A DNA stretch of 64,000 nucleotides from an uncultured Bacteroides sp. (GCA_905203765.1 CAJKXC010000006.1:18446-82445), one strand, 5' to 3'. Positions 7,911 through 16,407 are shown, counted from the stretch's first letter. Program-made: numbers and translations. The notes: generated by a model not told the origin, from the letters alone.

Positions 7911-10900
7911 TGAATCCTGAAATAAAAGAATACTTTGATATACTGCTGGGGGCTTGTCGCGACGGTGACATCCCTTTGGGCATTGCATACCGGCAACTGC
8001 GCGAGTTGCTGGAGCGCTTGTGCCGTACGCAAATCTCGGACAGCAGTTTGCAAATGACCGACCTTTCCGCACGGATTAACTTCGTGGCGTCCAAAGTCGG
8101 TCTTTCCGTAGCAGAGCAGAACCGGCTGCATACCTTCCGACTGACCTCTAACGCTATTCTGAACCGACAGGCCGAGCCGCAGCGCGAATTGCTGTTGCGC
8201 GATGCCAAAACCCTGGCATTCTTCGTCAAGCGTCTGACCGGCGAAGACATTCCTGCCGAACTTTATCGTCTGCTGCCTCGTGCAGATGCCACGTATATCG
8301 TAGCCTCTCCCGCTCGGGAACGGGTGCGACGTATGCGCGTCTGCTTTCAGTATTCCGATGAAACCTATTTGTACGTATTACCCGTAGACACGGTGGCGGA
8401 TGAGCCTTTGCGCGTCCGCTATAACGTGCCGCAGATTAATGAAGAGTTTGCCGAAACGTGCCGGCTCCTATGGCGCCATGCGCAAGTCAATCTGCTGGAT
8501 GTAGCCATTGACGAGGCAGGCATCCTTACTCCTTCCTTTATTATCCTGGAGCCCGACTACCTGATAGATATCAGTTCGCTGGCAGAGTGTTTCAAGGATT
8601 ACGGGCACCATCCCGCCAACTATCTGTTGGCGCGCCTGCAATCTTCGGACAACACCCGTCCGCTACTGCTGGGTAACATCGCCAACCTCTTCCTGGACGA
8701 ATGGATTCATGCCAAAGACGACGCGCCCGACTATCTGGCGTGCATGCAGAAGGCATTCCGTTCTTATCCCATCGAGCTGGCTGCCTGTGCCGACTTGCGC
8801 GACCGCGAGAAGGAAGTGGAGTTCTTCTCCGATTGCAAGCGCCACTTCGAGAATATCCGCCGCACGGTGACGGAAACTTTCCGTGAGTCCGGCTATGAAC
8901 TGGACCGGACGGATGCTGTGCTGGAACCCACCTATATCTGCGAGGCGCTGGGCTTGCAGGGACGTCTGGACTATATGCAGCGCGATATGTCGTCCTTCAT
9001 TGAAATGAAGTCCGGCAAAGCCGACGAATACTCCATCCGCGGCAAGGTGGAACCCAAAGAAAACAATAAGGTGCAGATGCTTCTTTACCAGGCTGTGCTG
9101 GAGTATTCTATGGGCATGGATCACCGCCGTGTGAAGGCTTATCTGCTCTATACCCGTTATCCGTTGCTTTATCCGGCACGTCCGTCGTGGGCGATGGTGC
9201 GGCGGGTGATGGATGTACGCAACCGGATTGTGGCAAACGAGTACGGCATTCAGTTGCGCAACAGTCCGCAGTACACTGCCGAGCGTCTGAAGGACATCAA
9301 CCCCGATACCTTGAATGAACGCCACCTGGACAATACTTTGTGGAAGCGCTATCTCTATCCTTCCATCGATGCGGTGGCGCAACGCATCGGTTCGCTGTCC
9401 CCCCTGGAGCAAAGCTACTTCTACACGCTTTATAACTTTATAACCAAGGAACTCTATACTTCCAAGTCGGGAGACATTGCCTATGAAGGCCGTGCCGGCG
9501 CGGCCGCTCTATGGCTCTCTACGTTGGCAGAGAAATGCGAGGCAGGGGAGATTCTGTATGATTTGACCGTACAGGAGAACCATGCGGCCGATGCACAGAA
9601 ACCTTATCTTTCATTTAGAACAGAACGAAGAACCTCTTCTTCTTCCGGGCAGGAAACCGTTCCCCCCAACTTCCGCCAAGGCGACGCCGTTGTCCTCTAC
9701 GAGCGGAACACGGATGCGGACAACGTTACCAATAAGATGGTATTCAAAGGCAATATCGAACGCATTTCCGATGCCGAAGTCTGCATCCGCCTGCGTGCCG
9801 CCCAGCAGAATACCGGTGTCTTGCCTGCCGATAGCCGTTATGCCATCGAGCACGATTATATGGATACCTCTTTTCGGGGTATGTACCTGGGGCTTTCTGC
9901 TTTCCTCTCCGCTACCCGGAGCCGGCGCGATCTCTTGCTCGGCCAGCGTTCTCCCCGACATGATGCCTCTTTCGATGCCGCCATTGCCGCTGCCCCGGAC
10001 GACTTCGCCCGAATCACTTTGAAGGCACGTGCCGCCTGCGATTATTTCCTTCTCGTCGGACCGCCGGGCACCGGAAAGACTTCTCGTGCCTTGCGTGGTA
10101 TGGTAGAGGCTTTCTATCAGGAAGGGAAACAAATCCTGCTGCTTTCTTATACCAATCGTGCCGTAGACGAGATAAGCAAGGCACTTGCCGCCATCACGCC
10201 GGAAGTCGACTTTATCCGTATCGGCAGTGAACTGTCTTGTGATGAGGCTTATCGTTCCCATCTGATAGAGAATGTGTTGGAATCCTGTTCTACCCGCCGC
10301 GAAGTGCAGGCGCGCATTGCCCGTTGCCGTGTCTTTGTGGGCACAGTGGCAACACTGTCTTCCAAAACGGAGCTTTTCCGCCTGAAGACGTTTGATGTTG
10401 CCATTGTGGACGAAGCCACTCAGATACTGGAACCCCAACTGCTGGGACTGCTTTGTACCCGTAACCCTGCCGGTGACGATGCCATCGGCAAGTTCATACT
10501 GATAGGCGACCACAAGCAATTGCCTGCCGTCGTCCTGCAATCTTCCGAACAATCGGCTGTATGCGACGAGGCGCTGAATGCCATCGGCCTGCATAACCTG
10601 AAAGACTCCCTTTTTGAGCGCCTTTACCGCTCTCACAACCAATCACTAACCACTAATCAATCACCTGTTACTGATCACTGTTCCGATATGTTGTGCCGTC
10701 AAGGCCGCATGAATGTGGAAGTTGCGCTGTTTCCCAACCATGCTTTCTATGGCGGGTTGCTGCAACCGGTCGGCTTGCCCCACCAGCAAGGCGGCCTTTC
10801 TCTTTCCTCGGAATTGTCCGATTGTGAGTTTGCCGGACTGCTGACGCGCCGCGTTGCTTTCCTGCCTTCCGTGCCCGAACCTTCGGCACAGTCTGCCAAG

Positions 10901-11335
10901 ATGAATCATTCGGAAGCCTCTATGGCGGCTCGCCTGGCGGCGGCGGTCTATCGTCAATACTCGTCTACTACAGGTTTCGACCCGTTGTCTACTTTGGGCA
11001 TCATTACCCCTTACCGCAGTCAGATAGCTTTGATTAAGAAAGAAATAGCCGCTTTGGGCATCGCTGTCCTAAATGATGTATTGGTAGATACGGTGGAGCG
11101 TTTTCAGGGGAGCGAACGGGATGTCATTATCTATTCCTTCTGCGTAAACCGCGCTTATCAATTAAAATTCCTTGCTAACTTGACGGAAGAAAACGGGGTG
11201 CAGATAGACCGGAAACTGAATGTAGCCCTTACGCGTGCCCGCAAGCAGATGTTTCTGATAGGGGTACCGCAACTGCTGGAACTGAATCCTATCTATGCTG
11301 AATTACTGAGAATTACGAACGACAGGTGTTTGTAG
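7907..11335 (+). CDS. Dna2-like fusion of PD-(D/E)XK nuclease and SF1 helicase
   Basis: 1142 aa, probable DNA repair or end-processing enzyme. The N-terminal half holds a RecB/Cas4-type nuclease core: GRLDYM (D355), IEMKSGK (E366, K368) and QMLLYQAVLE. The C-terminal half is a superfamily-1 helicase: Walker A GPPGTGKT (K724), Walker B IVDEAT (D835/E836), motif III GDHKQLPAVV, then DTVERFQGSERDV and LNVALTRARKQ. Start ATG 7907 overlaps the tatC stop (ATGA). A Ser/Thr/Asn-rich segment at residues ~910-926 is encoded by heptamer-like repeat DNA. Substrate and role are inferred; no CRISPR genes are nearby. Confidence 0.85.
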   Translation: MMNPEIKEYFDILLGACRDGDIPLGIAYRQLRELLERLCRTQISDSSLQMTDLSARINFVASKVGLSVAEQNRLHTFRLTSNAILNRQAEPQRELLLRDAKTLAFFVKRLTGEDIPAELYRLLPRADATYIVASPARERVRRMRVCFQYSDETYLYVLPVDTVADEPLRVRYNVPQINEEFAETCRLLWRHAQVNLLDVAIDEAGILTPSFIILEPDYLIDISSLAECFKDYGHHPANYLLARLQSSDNTRPLLLGNIANLFLDEWIHAKDDAPDYLACMQKAFRSYPIELAACADLRDREKEVEFFSDCKRHFENIRRTVTETFRESGYELDRTDAVLEPTYICEALGLQGRLDYMQRDMSSFIEMKSGKADEYSIRGKVEPKENNKVQMLLYQAVLEYSMGMDHRRVKAYLLYTRYPLLYPARPSWAMVRRVMDVRNRIVANEYGIQLRNSPQYTAERLKDINPDTLNERHLDNTLWKRYLYPSIDAVAQRIGSLSPLEQSYFYTLYNFITKELYTSKSGDIAYEGRAGAAALWLSTLAEKCEAGEILYDLTVQENHAADAQKPYLSFRTERRTSSSSGQETVPPNFRQGDAVVLYERNTDADNVTNKMVFKGNIERISDAEVCIRLRAAQQNTGVLPADSRYAIEHDYMDTSFRGMYLGLSAFLSATRSRRDLLLGQRSPRHDASFDAAIAAAPDDFARITLKARAACDYFLLVGPPGTGKTSRALRGMVEAFYQEGKQILLLSYTNRAVDEISKALAAITPEVDFIRIGSELSCDEAYRSHLIENVLESCSTRREVQARIARCRVFVGTVATLSSKTELFRLKTFDVAIVDEATQILEPQLLGLLCTRNPAGDDAIGKFILIGDHKQLPAVVLQSSEQSAVCDEALNAIGLHNLKDSLFERLYRSHNQSLTTNQSPVTDHCSDMLCRQGRMNVEVALFPNHAFYGGLLQPVGLPHQQGGLSLSSELSDCEFAGLLTRRVAFLPSVPEPSAQSAKMNHSEASMAARLAAAVYRQYSSTTGFDPLSTLGIITPYRSQIALIKKEIAALGIAVLNDVLVDTVERFQGSERDVIIYSFCVNRAYQLKFLANLTEENGVQIDRKLNVALTRARKQMFLIGVPQLLELNPIYAELLRITNDRCL
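10634..10682. repeat. Heptamer-like repeat inside the helicase gene
   Basis: About seven 7-bp units (for example AATCACT, AACCACT, AATCAAT) within the reading frame, between helicase motif III and the conserved MLCRQGRM segment. It encodes a low-complexity Ser/Thr/Asn loop. The composition differs from the GC-richer code on both sides. Confidence 0.5.
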
Positions 11336-11428
11336 TTCATACTTGTTACTTCCTTGCTATTTAGTAAATCTTAAATATTTTCCATCTCTTTATAGACTTT
11401 ATTAATAACGAAGTCTGTAAAAAAGCGT

Positions 11429-11436
11429 TATCTTTG
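11429..11436 (+). promoter_or_regulatory. Orphan -7 box before a candidate small RNA
   Basis: TATCTTTG on the plus strand, 94 bases after the helicase stop, with no ORF behind it. About 50 bases downstream of the predicted +1 there is a hairpin with a T tract. Confidence 0.5.
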
Positions 11437-11442
11437 CGTCAC

Positions 11443-11510
11443 GTTTTTTTCATAGAGATTTAGATTTAAGGTTAGAAGAATTGTGGAAGTCGTGAGACTT
11501 CCCTTTTTTT
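11443..11510 (+). ncRNA. Candidate small RNA of about 70 nt
   Basis: A predicted start about 7 bases after the -7 box at 11429 and an intrinsic terminator at 11485-11510 bracket a short transcript without a credible ORF. The 5' part is A/U-rich and the 3' end is the terminator hairpin. I do not recognise it as 6S, SRP or tmRNA. It could instead be a terminated leader, or the terminator may just serve the helicase operon. Confidence 0.4.
11485..11510 (+). terminator. Intrinsic terminator with GTGA loop
   Basis: Stem GGAAGTC / GACTTCC around a GTGA tetraloop, followed by seven T. It ends the candidate RNA or the tat-helicase transcript. Confidence 0.75.
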
Positions 11511-11568
11511 CTTCTTAAGTTGTGTTCTTCCCGGCTTTTTGTTTTTGACCGGAGATAGAACAGCAAAT

Positions 11569-11598
11569 AGCCCTTTCGTGAGAAAGGGCTTTTTTTTA
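11569..11598 (+). terminator. Second intrinsic terminator with GTGA loop
   Basis: Stem AGCCCTTTC / GAAAGGGCT around the same GTGA tetraloop, followed by eight T. It lies about 60 bases after the first terminator. The DNA between them has no ORF I can support. Confidence 0.8.
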
Positions 11599-11641
11599 TC
11601 CGGGAAAATAGGTGCTACCTTTTTATAGAGAATGATGCCCG

Positions 11642-11861
11642 TCACCATGAACATCCTTACCTTTCATCAGAAACATTCTTGCCTTTCATCTTGAACTCCC
11701 TTCCCTTTGTTACACAAGATGCCATCTTATACAACACAAGATGCCATCTTGTGCAGCATAAGATGGCATCTTGTGCATGAAAGGAAAGAGCCTTTCTCTT
11801 CAAAAGCAAGGATGTTTCTGATGAAAGGCAAGAATGTTCATGGTGAAGGGCAAGATATGCT
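11642..11861. repeat. Array of ten degenerate 22-bp units after HTCS1
   Basis: The 220 bases between the HTCS1 stop and 11642 divide into ten contiguous 22-bp units with no spacers. Three central units share an AAGATGSCATCTT palindrome; the outer units carry a CTTGCCTTTCATC-type core that is inverted on the other side, giving the array overall dyad symmetry (arms ~11640-11675 and ~11810-11850). 22 is not a multiple of 3 and no frame is conserved, so it is not coding. A similar array follows HTCS2. Confidence 0.8.
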
Positions 11862-14800
11862 TTAATTTTCCTGATGCATCTGCATATACTCCTTCGGCGA
11901 CATTCCATGTGCTTCCTTGAACGAACTGGAGAAGTGCGACAGGTTGGTGTAGCCTGTTGCATACGCCACTTCGGAAACGGTCAGCTTCTTTTCTTTCAGT
12001 AGGGCGGCGGCTTGTTGCAGGCGGATGTTCTTGATGAACTCGCGTGCCGAGAGGTTGGTCAGTTCCTTTAGTTTGCGGTGCACATGCACGCGGCTTAGTC
12101 CGACGTTGGTTGCCAGCATCTCTACGTTCAGTTCCGGGTTGGAGATATTCTCGTTGATGACCTTCATTATCCTGTCCATCAGCATCTCGTCGGACGACTT
12201 CATGGACAGCTTCTGCACCTTGTCTTCCTGTTGTTGCGCACCGCTGAACTTGCTCTTCAGTAACTTGCGGTTGGCTATCAGGTTGGCAATGGTGCTCTTC
12301 AGCAGTTCTGTGTTGAAGGGCTTCACGATGTATGCATCCGCACCGGTAGCCATGCCTTCCATCGTGTCTTCGGGTTTTGATTTGGCGGTGAGCAGCACCA
12401 CAGGTACATGGTTGACGTTGGTGTTCTGTTTTATCTTCCGGCACAGGGACAGTCCATCCATTTCGGGCATCATGATGTCGCTAATCACCAGGTCGGGAGT
12501 ATCGGCAAGCACTGTTTCGTATGCTTCTTTGCCGTTCTTGCAGGTCACAATCCGGTATTCCCCTTCCAATTCTTCTTTCAGGTAGGACGAGATTTCCTCT
12601 TCGTCTTCGGCTATCAATATCCGGATGCGCTTCGTCGCCTTACCGGGCTTTTTGTGGTCTGTATCCTCTTCTTCTTCAAAGTCCTCTTCTTCAAAGTCCG
12701 GCTTTTGAGGTTTCATCGGGATGGGACGGGGCTTGTTTGCCATTGCTTCCACATCTTCCAGTTCGTCTTTACGGAGATGTGCCGAGCCCAGCGGGATGCG
12801 GATAATGAAACGGCTTCCCGGCGCGTCTTCCCGGTTCTCTGCCAGGATGATGCCGTGATGCAGCTCCACCAGCGAGCGGGACAGGTGCAGGCCGATGCCT
12901 GTGCCGAAGTTGGATTTTGTCACGTCGTTGTCTATCTGATAGAAGCGCTCGAAGATACGTTCTATCTTGTTTTTGTCAAGTCCGATGCCGTTATCGGTCA
13001 CTGTGATTTCGACGTATTCCCTCAAGGCATCCCGGCGGGTGGGGTCTTGTCCGGTGGAGAGGCTGACTGTAATCTCTCCCTCTTCCGGGGTATATTTAAA
13101 GGCATTGGAGAGGATGTTCATCAGTATCTTGTCGAAGTTGTTCAGGTCCAACCACACTTTGAGTTGGGGCATGGAGTGCTCGAAGGTGAAACGTATCTTC
13201 CGCTTCTGCGCCGTATAGTCGAACGTCAGCATCACGTCGTCGATGAATCCTACCATATCCGTTTCCCTGAACTTCATGAACATCTGTCCTTTGTCCAGTT
13301 TGCGGATGTCCATCAACTGGTTTATCAGGCGTAGGATGCGTTGCGCGTTGCGGTAAATCATCAAGTAGGTTTTCTGCACTTCTCCGCCTTTCTTCTCGGC
13401 AAGCAGTTTCTCCAACGGGTTGATGATGAGCGTCATCGGGGTACGTATCTCGTGGGATATGTTGATGAAGAACTGTAGCTTTGCCTCGTTCAGCTGCTCG
13501 GCATGCTCGCGTTTCATTATTTCGCGGCGATGGCGCATGCGCGACAGTATGTAGTTCACAATGCCCAGTATCAGCAGGCCGAAGAGGAATACGTAGATGC
13601 AGTATGCCCACCACATTTCGTACCAGGGCGGGGTAATCAGAATCTTGACGGTGCGCACGTCCGATAAGTTGCCATGACTCAGCGCACGCACCCGGAAGGT
13701 GTATTTGCCCGGCAGCAGGTTATTGTACGTCACCCGGTTTACGCCCGGTTCGGTGCTGAGCCATTGGTTGCTCAGTTCGTCAATCTTGTATTGATAGGAT
13801 ATCTGCTCGGGGCTGTTGTATTGCAGGGTAGAGAATACCAGGCTGAACGTGTTGTCATAGTGTGCCAACTGAAACAGGTTTGCATCCAGTACGGAAGTAT
13901 AGATGACGGAACGTTTGCCGGACTTCGTGCCCTTGCGCACAGGCTGGTTGAAGATATAGAAATCTGTAACCCATACTTTTGCATCTTTCAGCACGCTGCC
14001 TATGGAAGAGGGTAGGAAACTGGTAATGCCGTTGGTTCCGCCGAAATAGATTCTCCCCGTCCGGTCTTTGTAGAATGCACCGTGCATGAATTCATTTCCC
14101 TGCAATCCGTCACCCGCATAGTAGTTGATGAAGCGGTCGTTCTTCCGGTCATACTTGCAGATGCCCATGTAGGTACTTATCCATATATTATGTTTCTCGT
14201 CCTCGCAGAGTCCGCATATCACGTTGTTCGGCAGCCCGTCTGCTGTGGTAAAGGATTTCAGCTCCTCGGTATTTTTGTTGAAACGGTACAGGCCGTCCGT
14301 GGTACCCGCCCAGATGTTCCCGTCATGGTCTTCTTGCAATACATATCCTACCCGGTCTACAATCAGTGCATTGGCTTTATGGTAGTTGATGAAACTCTCG
14401 TTCATCGGGTTGAAGCAACTGATACCTTTATAATGTCCCAGCCAGATTAGCCCTTCACTGTCGCAGAAGATGTAGTTTATCCAGTCGTTTGCCAGTTCGT
14501 TGCGCGTCAGGTCGCCTGTTTCGTCTTTGGATGACTCGTAGTGCTTCAGTTCTTTCGTCACCAGGTTATACTGATAGAAGCCCGAACCGGAAGTTCCGAT
14601 ATAGAGGTTCTTATGCCGGTCTTCCGTGACGGAGAATATCTTTTCGTTGTCAATGGGCAGCGGATATTCACACTCACCCGTCTTGCGGTTCAGTTTAGCC
14701 AGTCCTTTGGTATAAGAGCCCAGCCAGAAGTCTCCGTTGGAATCTTCGTACATGCACATAATGGTGCCGGCAACCGACTGTGGCTGGCCATCCGGGAAGT

Positions 14801-15965
14801 AGTGTCTCAGCCTTTTGCCGTTTGCATCCAGTTCGAATACACCTTCATTGTCCGTGCCCACCCACAAGTGTTGGTGGCTGTCCTGATAAATGGCCATCAC
14901 GCACCCTTGCCCGATGGGGTTATAGTAGATGGACTTGCTGCCATAATACTCGAACGGGTTTTCCTGTTTCGGTATCAATGCGATGCCTTTCTGGAACAAA
15001 CCCATCCACAGATTCTTGTCGCGGTCCTGCAGTATGGCGTGTATCTTTCCTTCCGAGAAATCGAGCGGTGCGGAGTTGATGCTGTAATCTTCTATCTTCC
15101 CGGTCATCCGGTTGTAGGTCTTCAGCCCCTGGCCGTCGGTTCCTATCAGCAACCGGTCTTCTACCAACGTCAGGCAGTAGATGGATAAACTTTCCCTGTC
15201 TTCGTAGAGAACAGGTATGAACCGGTTCTGTTCGCGGTCGTAGCGGGACAATCCCTGTTTTTGTGTGCCGATAAAGAGATTCCCGTACTTGTCTTCGGCA
15301 ATGGCGGAGATGTAGTTGTCGTTTATCGCCGGATATTTAAAGACGCGCACTTCTTTCGTGGCAGGCAGGTAGCACATCAATCCCTGTCCTTCGGTGCCTA
15401 TCCATATATTATAATGAGAATCTTCGTACAGGTTGGACTGGAAATTGTTGTTCACCTGCCGCATGATTTCTTCGATGGACACGGCTTGCTGTTGTTCTTC
15501 ATCAAGGCGGAAGATTCCTTGTCCGGAAGTTACAATCCATATTTCTCCGTTGTGCAGCTTCTGCATCTGTGTGATGTGGGGAAAGACTTGCTTTCCTGCA
15601 CGCATCATCGGTATTTCGCAAAAAGTGTCCGTTTCCGGGTCGTACTTCATCAGTCCGTCAATGCAGCCCACGAGCAGGTTCTGCTTGTTGTCTTCGAAAA
15701 GCGTGCGTACGTAGTTGTTCTTGATGGAAGTGGAGTCGCCGGCTATATGCCTGTATTTGGAGAAGCGGAATCCGTCGAATCTGTTCAGTCCGTATTCCGT
15801 GGCTATCCAGATGAATCCCCGCTCATCCTGGAATATCTGGTTGATGAGACTGCTGGAGAGCTCATTGTCGGTAGAATAAAACTTTCCGGTTTGTGCCGCC
15901 ACAGGCAGTGCCATGAGGTACAGGAATGTGAGTATAAAAAGGATATGATTACAGGATGTTTTCAT
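11862..15965 (-). CDS. Hybrid two-component system regulator HTCS1
   Basis: One-protein glycan sensor and transcription activator, 1367 aa. Order: signal peptide ending near AAQ; a periplasmic two-propeller sensor of Reg_prop repeats (for example GFIWIATEYGLNRFDG); a Y_Y_Y domain; a membrane helix ~782-805; HisKA with FFINISHEIRTP (His ~838); HATPase (NILSNAFKYTPEEG, GTGIGLHLSRS); receiver with phospho-Asp in VISDIMMPEMDG (~1160); a C-terminal AraC-type HTH (~1270-1367). ATG 15965 is preferred over the upstream ATG at 15992 because the signal peptide follows it. It is divergent from susC1. Its HTH is nearly identical in the recognition helices to HTCS2, and an operator shared by three promoters is its probable target. 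Confidence 0.95.
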   Translation of the reverse strand: MKTSCNHILFILTFLYLMALPVAAQTGKFYSTDNELSSSLINQIFQDERGFIWIATEYGLNRFDGFRFSKYRHIAGDSTSIKNNYVRTLFEDNKQNLLVGCIDGLMKYDPETDTFCEIPMMRAGKQVFPHITQMQKLHNGEIWIVTSGQGIFRLDEEQQQAVSIEEIMRQVNNNFQSNLYEDSHYNIWIGTEGQGLMCYLPATKEVRVFKYPAINDNYISAIAEDKYGNLFIGTQKQGLSRYDREQNRFIPVLYEDRESLSIYCLTLVEDRLLIGTDGQGLKTYNRMTGKIEDYSINSAPLDFSEGKIHAILQDRDKNLWMGLFQKGIALIPKQENPFEYYGSKSIYYNPIGQGCVMAIYQDSHQHLWVGTDNEGVFELDANGKRLRHYFPDGQPQSVAGTIMCMYEDSNGDFWLGSYTKGLAKLNRKTGECEYPLPIDNEKIFSVTEDRHKNLYIGTSGSGFYQYNLVTKELKHYESSKDETGDLTRNELANDWINYIFCDSEGLIWLGHYKGISCFNPMNESFINYHKANALIVDRVGYVLQEDHDGNIWAGTTDGLYRFNKNTEELKSFTTADGLPNNVICGLCEDEKHNIWISTYMGICKYDRKNDRFINYYAGDGLQGNEFMHGAFYKDRTGRIYFGGTNGITSFLPSSIGSVLKDAKVWVTDFYIFNQPVRKGTKSGKRSVIYTSVLDANLFQLAHYDNTFSLVFSTLQYNSPEQISYQYKIDELSNQWLSTEPGVNRVTYNNLLPGKYTFRVRALSHGNLSDVRTVKILITPPWYEMWWAYCIYVFLFGLLILGIVNYILSRMRHRREIMKREHAEQLNEAKLQFFINISHEIRTPMTLIINPLEKLLAEKKGGEVQKTYLMIYRNAQRILRLINQLMDIRKLDKGQMFMKFRETDMVGFIDDVMLTFDYTAQKRKIRFTFEHSMPQLKVWLDLNNFDKILMNILSNAFKYTPEEGEITVSLSTGQDPTRRDALREYVEITVTDNGIGLDKNKIERIFERFYQIDNDVTKSNFGTGIGLHLSRSLVELHHGIILAENREDAPGSRFIIRIPLGSAHLRKDELEDVEAMANKPRPIPMKPQKPDFEEEDFEEEEDTDHKKPGKATKRIRILIAEDEEEISSYLKEELEGEYRIVTCKNGKEAYETVLADTPDLVISDIMMPEMDGLSLCRKIKQNTNVNHVPVVLLTAKSKPEDTMEGMATGADAYIVKPFNTELLKSTIANLIANRKLLKSKFSGAQQQEDKVQKLSMKSSDEMLMDRIMKVINENISNPELNVEMLATNVGLSRVHVHRKLKELTNLSAREFIKNIRLQQAAALLKEKKLTVSEVAYATGYTNLSHFSSSFKEAHGMSPKEYMQMHQEN

Positions 15966-15989
15966 CACAATTATAAGTTTAAAGGTTAA

Positions 15990-15997
15990 CAAAGGTA
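15990..15997 (-). promoter_or_regulatory. -7 box for HTCS1
   Basis: TACCTTTG on the minus strand, 24 bases before the ATG at 15965. It is divergent from the susC1 operator at 16034-16099 and does not overlap it. Confidence 0.6.
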
Positions 15998-16033
15998 AGA
16001 AAAACTTTCGAAATGAATAAATAAGTGCCTGTT

Positions 16034-16099
16034 ATGTAACACCAGGATATGATTTTGTAACATACAGGAAAGTGCTGTTACACCAGCATGTAACACCGG
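16034..16099 (+). promoter_or_regulatory. HTCS-type operator upstream of susC1
   Basis: 66-bp element with four TGTAAC/TGTTAC sites at 16035, 16056, 16076 and 16089 (steps 21, 20, 13). The first 38 bases contain ATGTAAC..CAG and TTTTGTAACATA..GGAAAG. The same element with the same steps is found at 22281-22346, and a close version on the minus strand at 44402-44467. In all three, the -7 box begins 101 bp after the first base of the element. Binding by HTCS1 and/or HTCS2 is inferred. Confidence 0.8.
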
Positions 16100-16134
16100 C
16101 TACATTTTTCTGTCTGTTATTCTTGCCATTCTAT

Positions 16135-16142
16135 TACCTTTG
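16135..16142 (+). promoter_or_regulatory. -7 box for the susC1 operon
   Basis: TACCTTTG, 36 bases after the end of the operator. The predicted leader to susC1 is about 260 nt. It holds two very short ORFs joined by ATGA (16184-16204 and 16201-16236) and a long-range stem GGGCTCTG 16281-16288 / CAGAGCCC 16321-16328. Confidence 0.7.
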
Positions 16143-16280
16143 CCACAAACGAAACGGAAAGTTCAACCCTTTAAATCTAATAAATGAATAAAATGGAAAC
16201 ATGAAAATGAAAAGTATGTCTGCAGATCTTTATTAAAGCATGATCTTGCAAAAATAAATGTTCGGTTTAGGTAGTTTAAA

Positions 16281-16328
16281 GGGCTCTGCTGCCTATTATC
16301 GGACATTAAAATATAAGAAACAGAGCCC
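16281..16328 (+). other. Stem-loop in the susC1 leader
   Basis: Perfect 8-bp stem GGGCTCTG / CAGAGCCC closing a 32-nt A/T-rich loop in the 5' leader, about 80 nt before the susC1 start. There is no T tract, so it is not a terminator. A role in RNA stability or small-RNA control is only a guess. Confidence 0.5.
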
Positions 16329-16407
16329 ACCTTAAATCAAATACCAGCATTGCAACAGATCCCTGCAATGCAACTATGGTAAAACATCGGATCGAGATTC
16401 AAACAAC

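Noticed and set aside
7907..9500. Cas4 of a CRISPR system
   Set aside because: The nuclease core is fused to an SF1 helicase in the Dna2 manner, and no other cas gene or array is present.
11472..11654. 60-codon minus-strand frame in the gap after the helicase
   Set aside because: It runs through two terminators, and its translation is Lys-rich from the T tracts; no start signals.
11642..11861. Insertion sequence or MITE with terminal inverted repeats
   Set aside because: The inverted arms are explained by oppositely oriented 22-bp units; no target-site duplication or transposase was seen.
12408..13334. 308-codon plus-strand frame opposite HTCS1
   Set aside because: Antisense to the kinase and receiver domains of HTCS1, which are intact.
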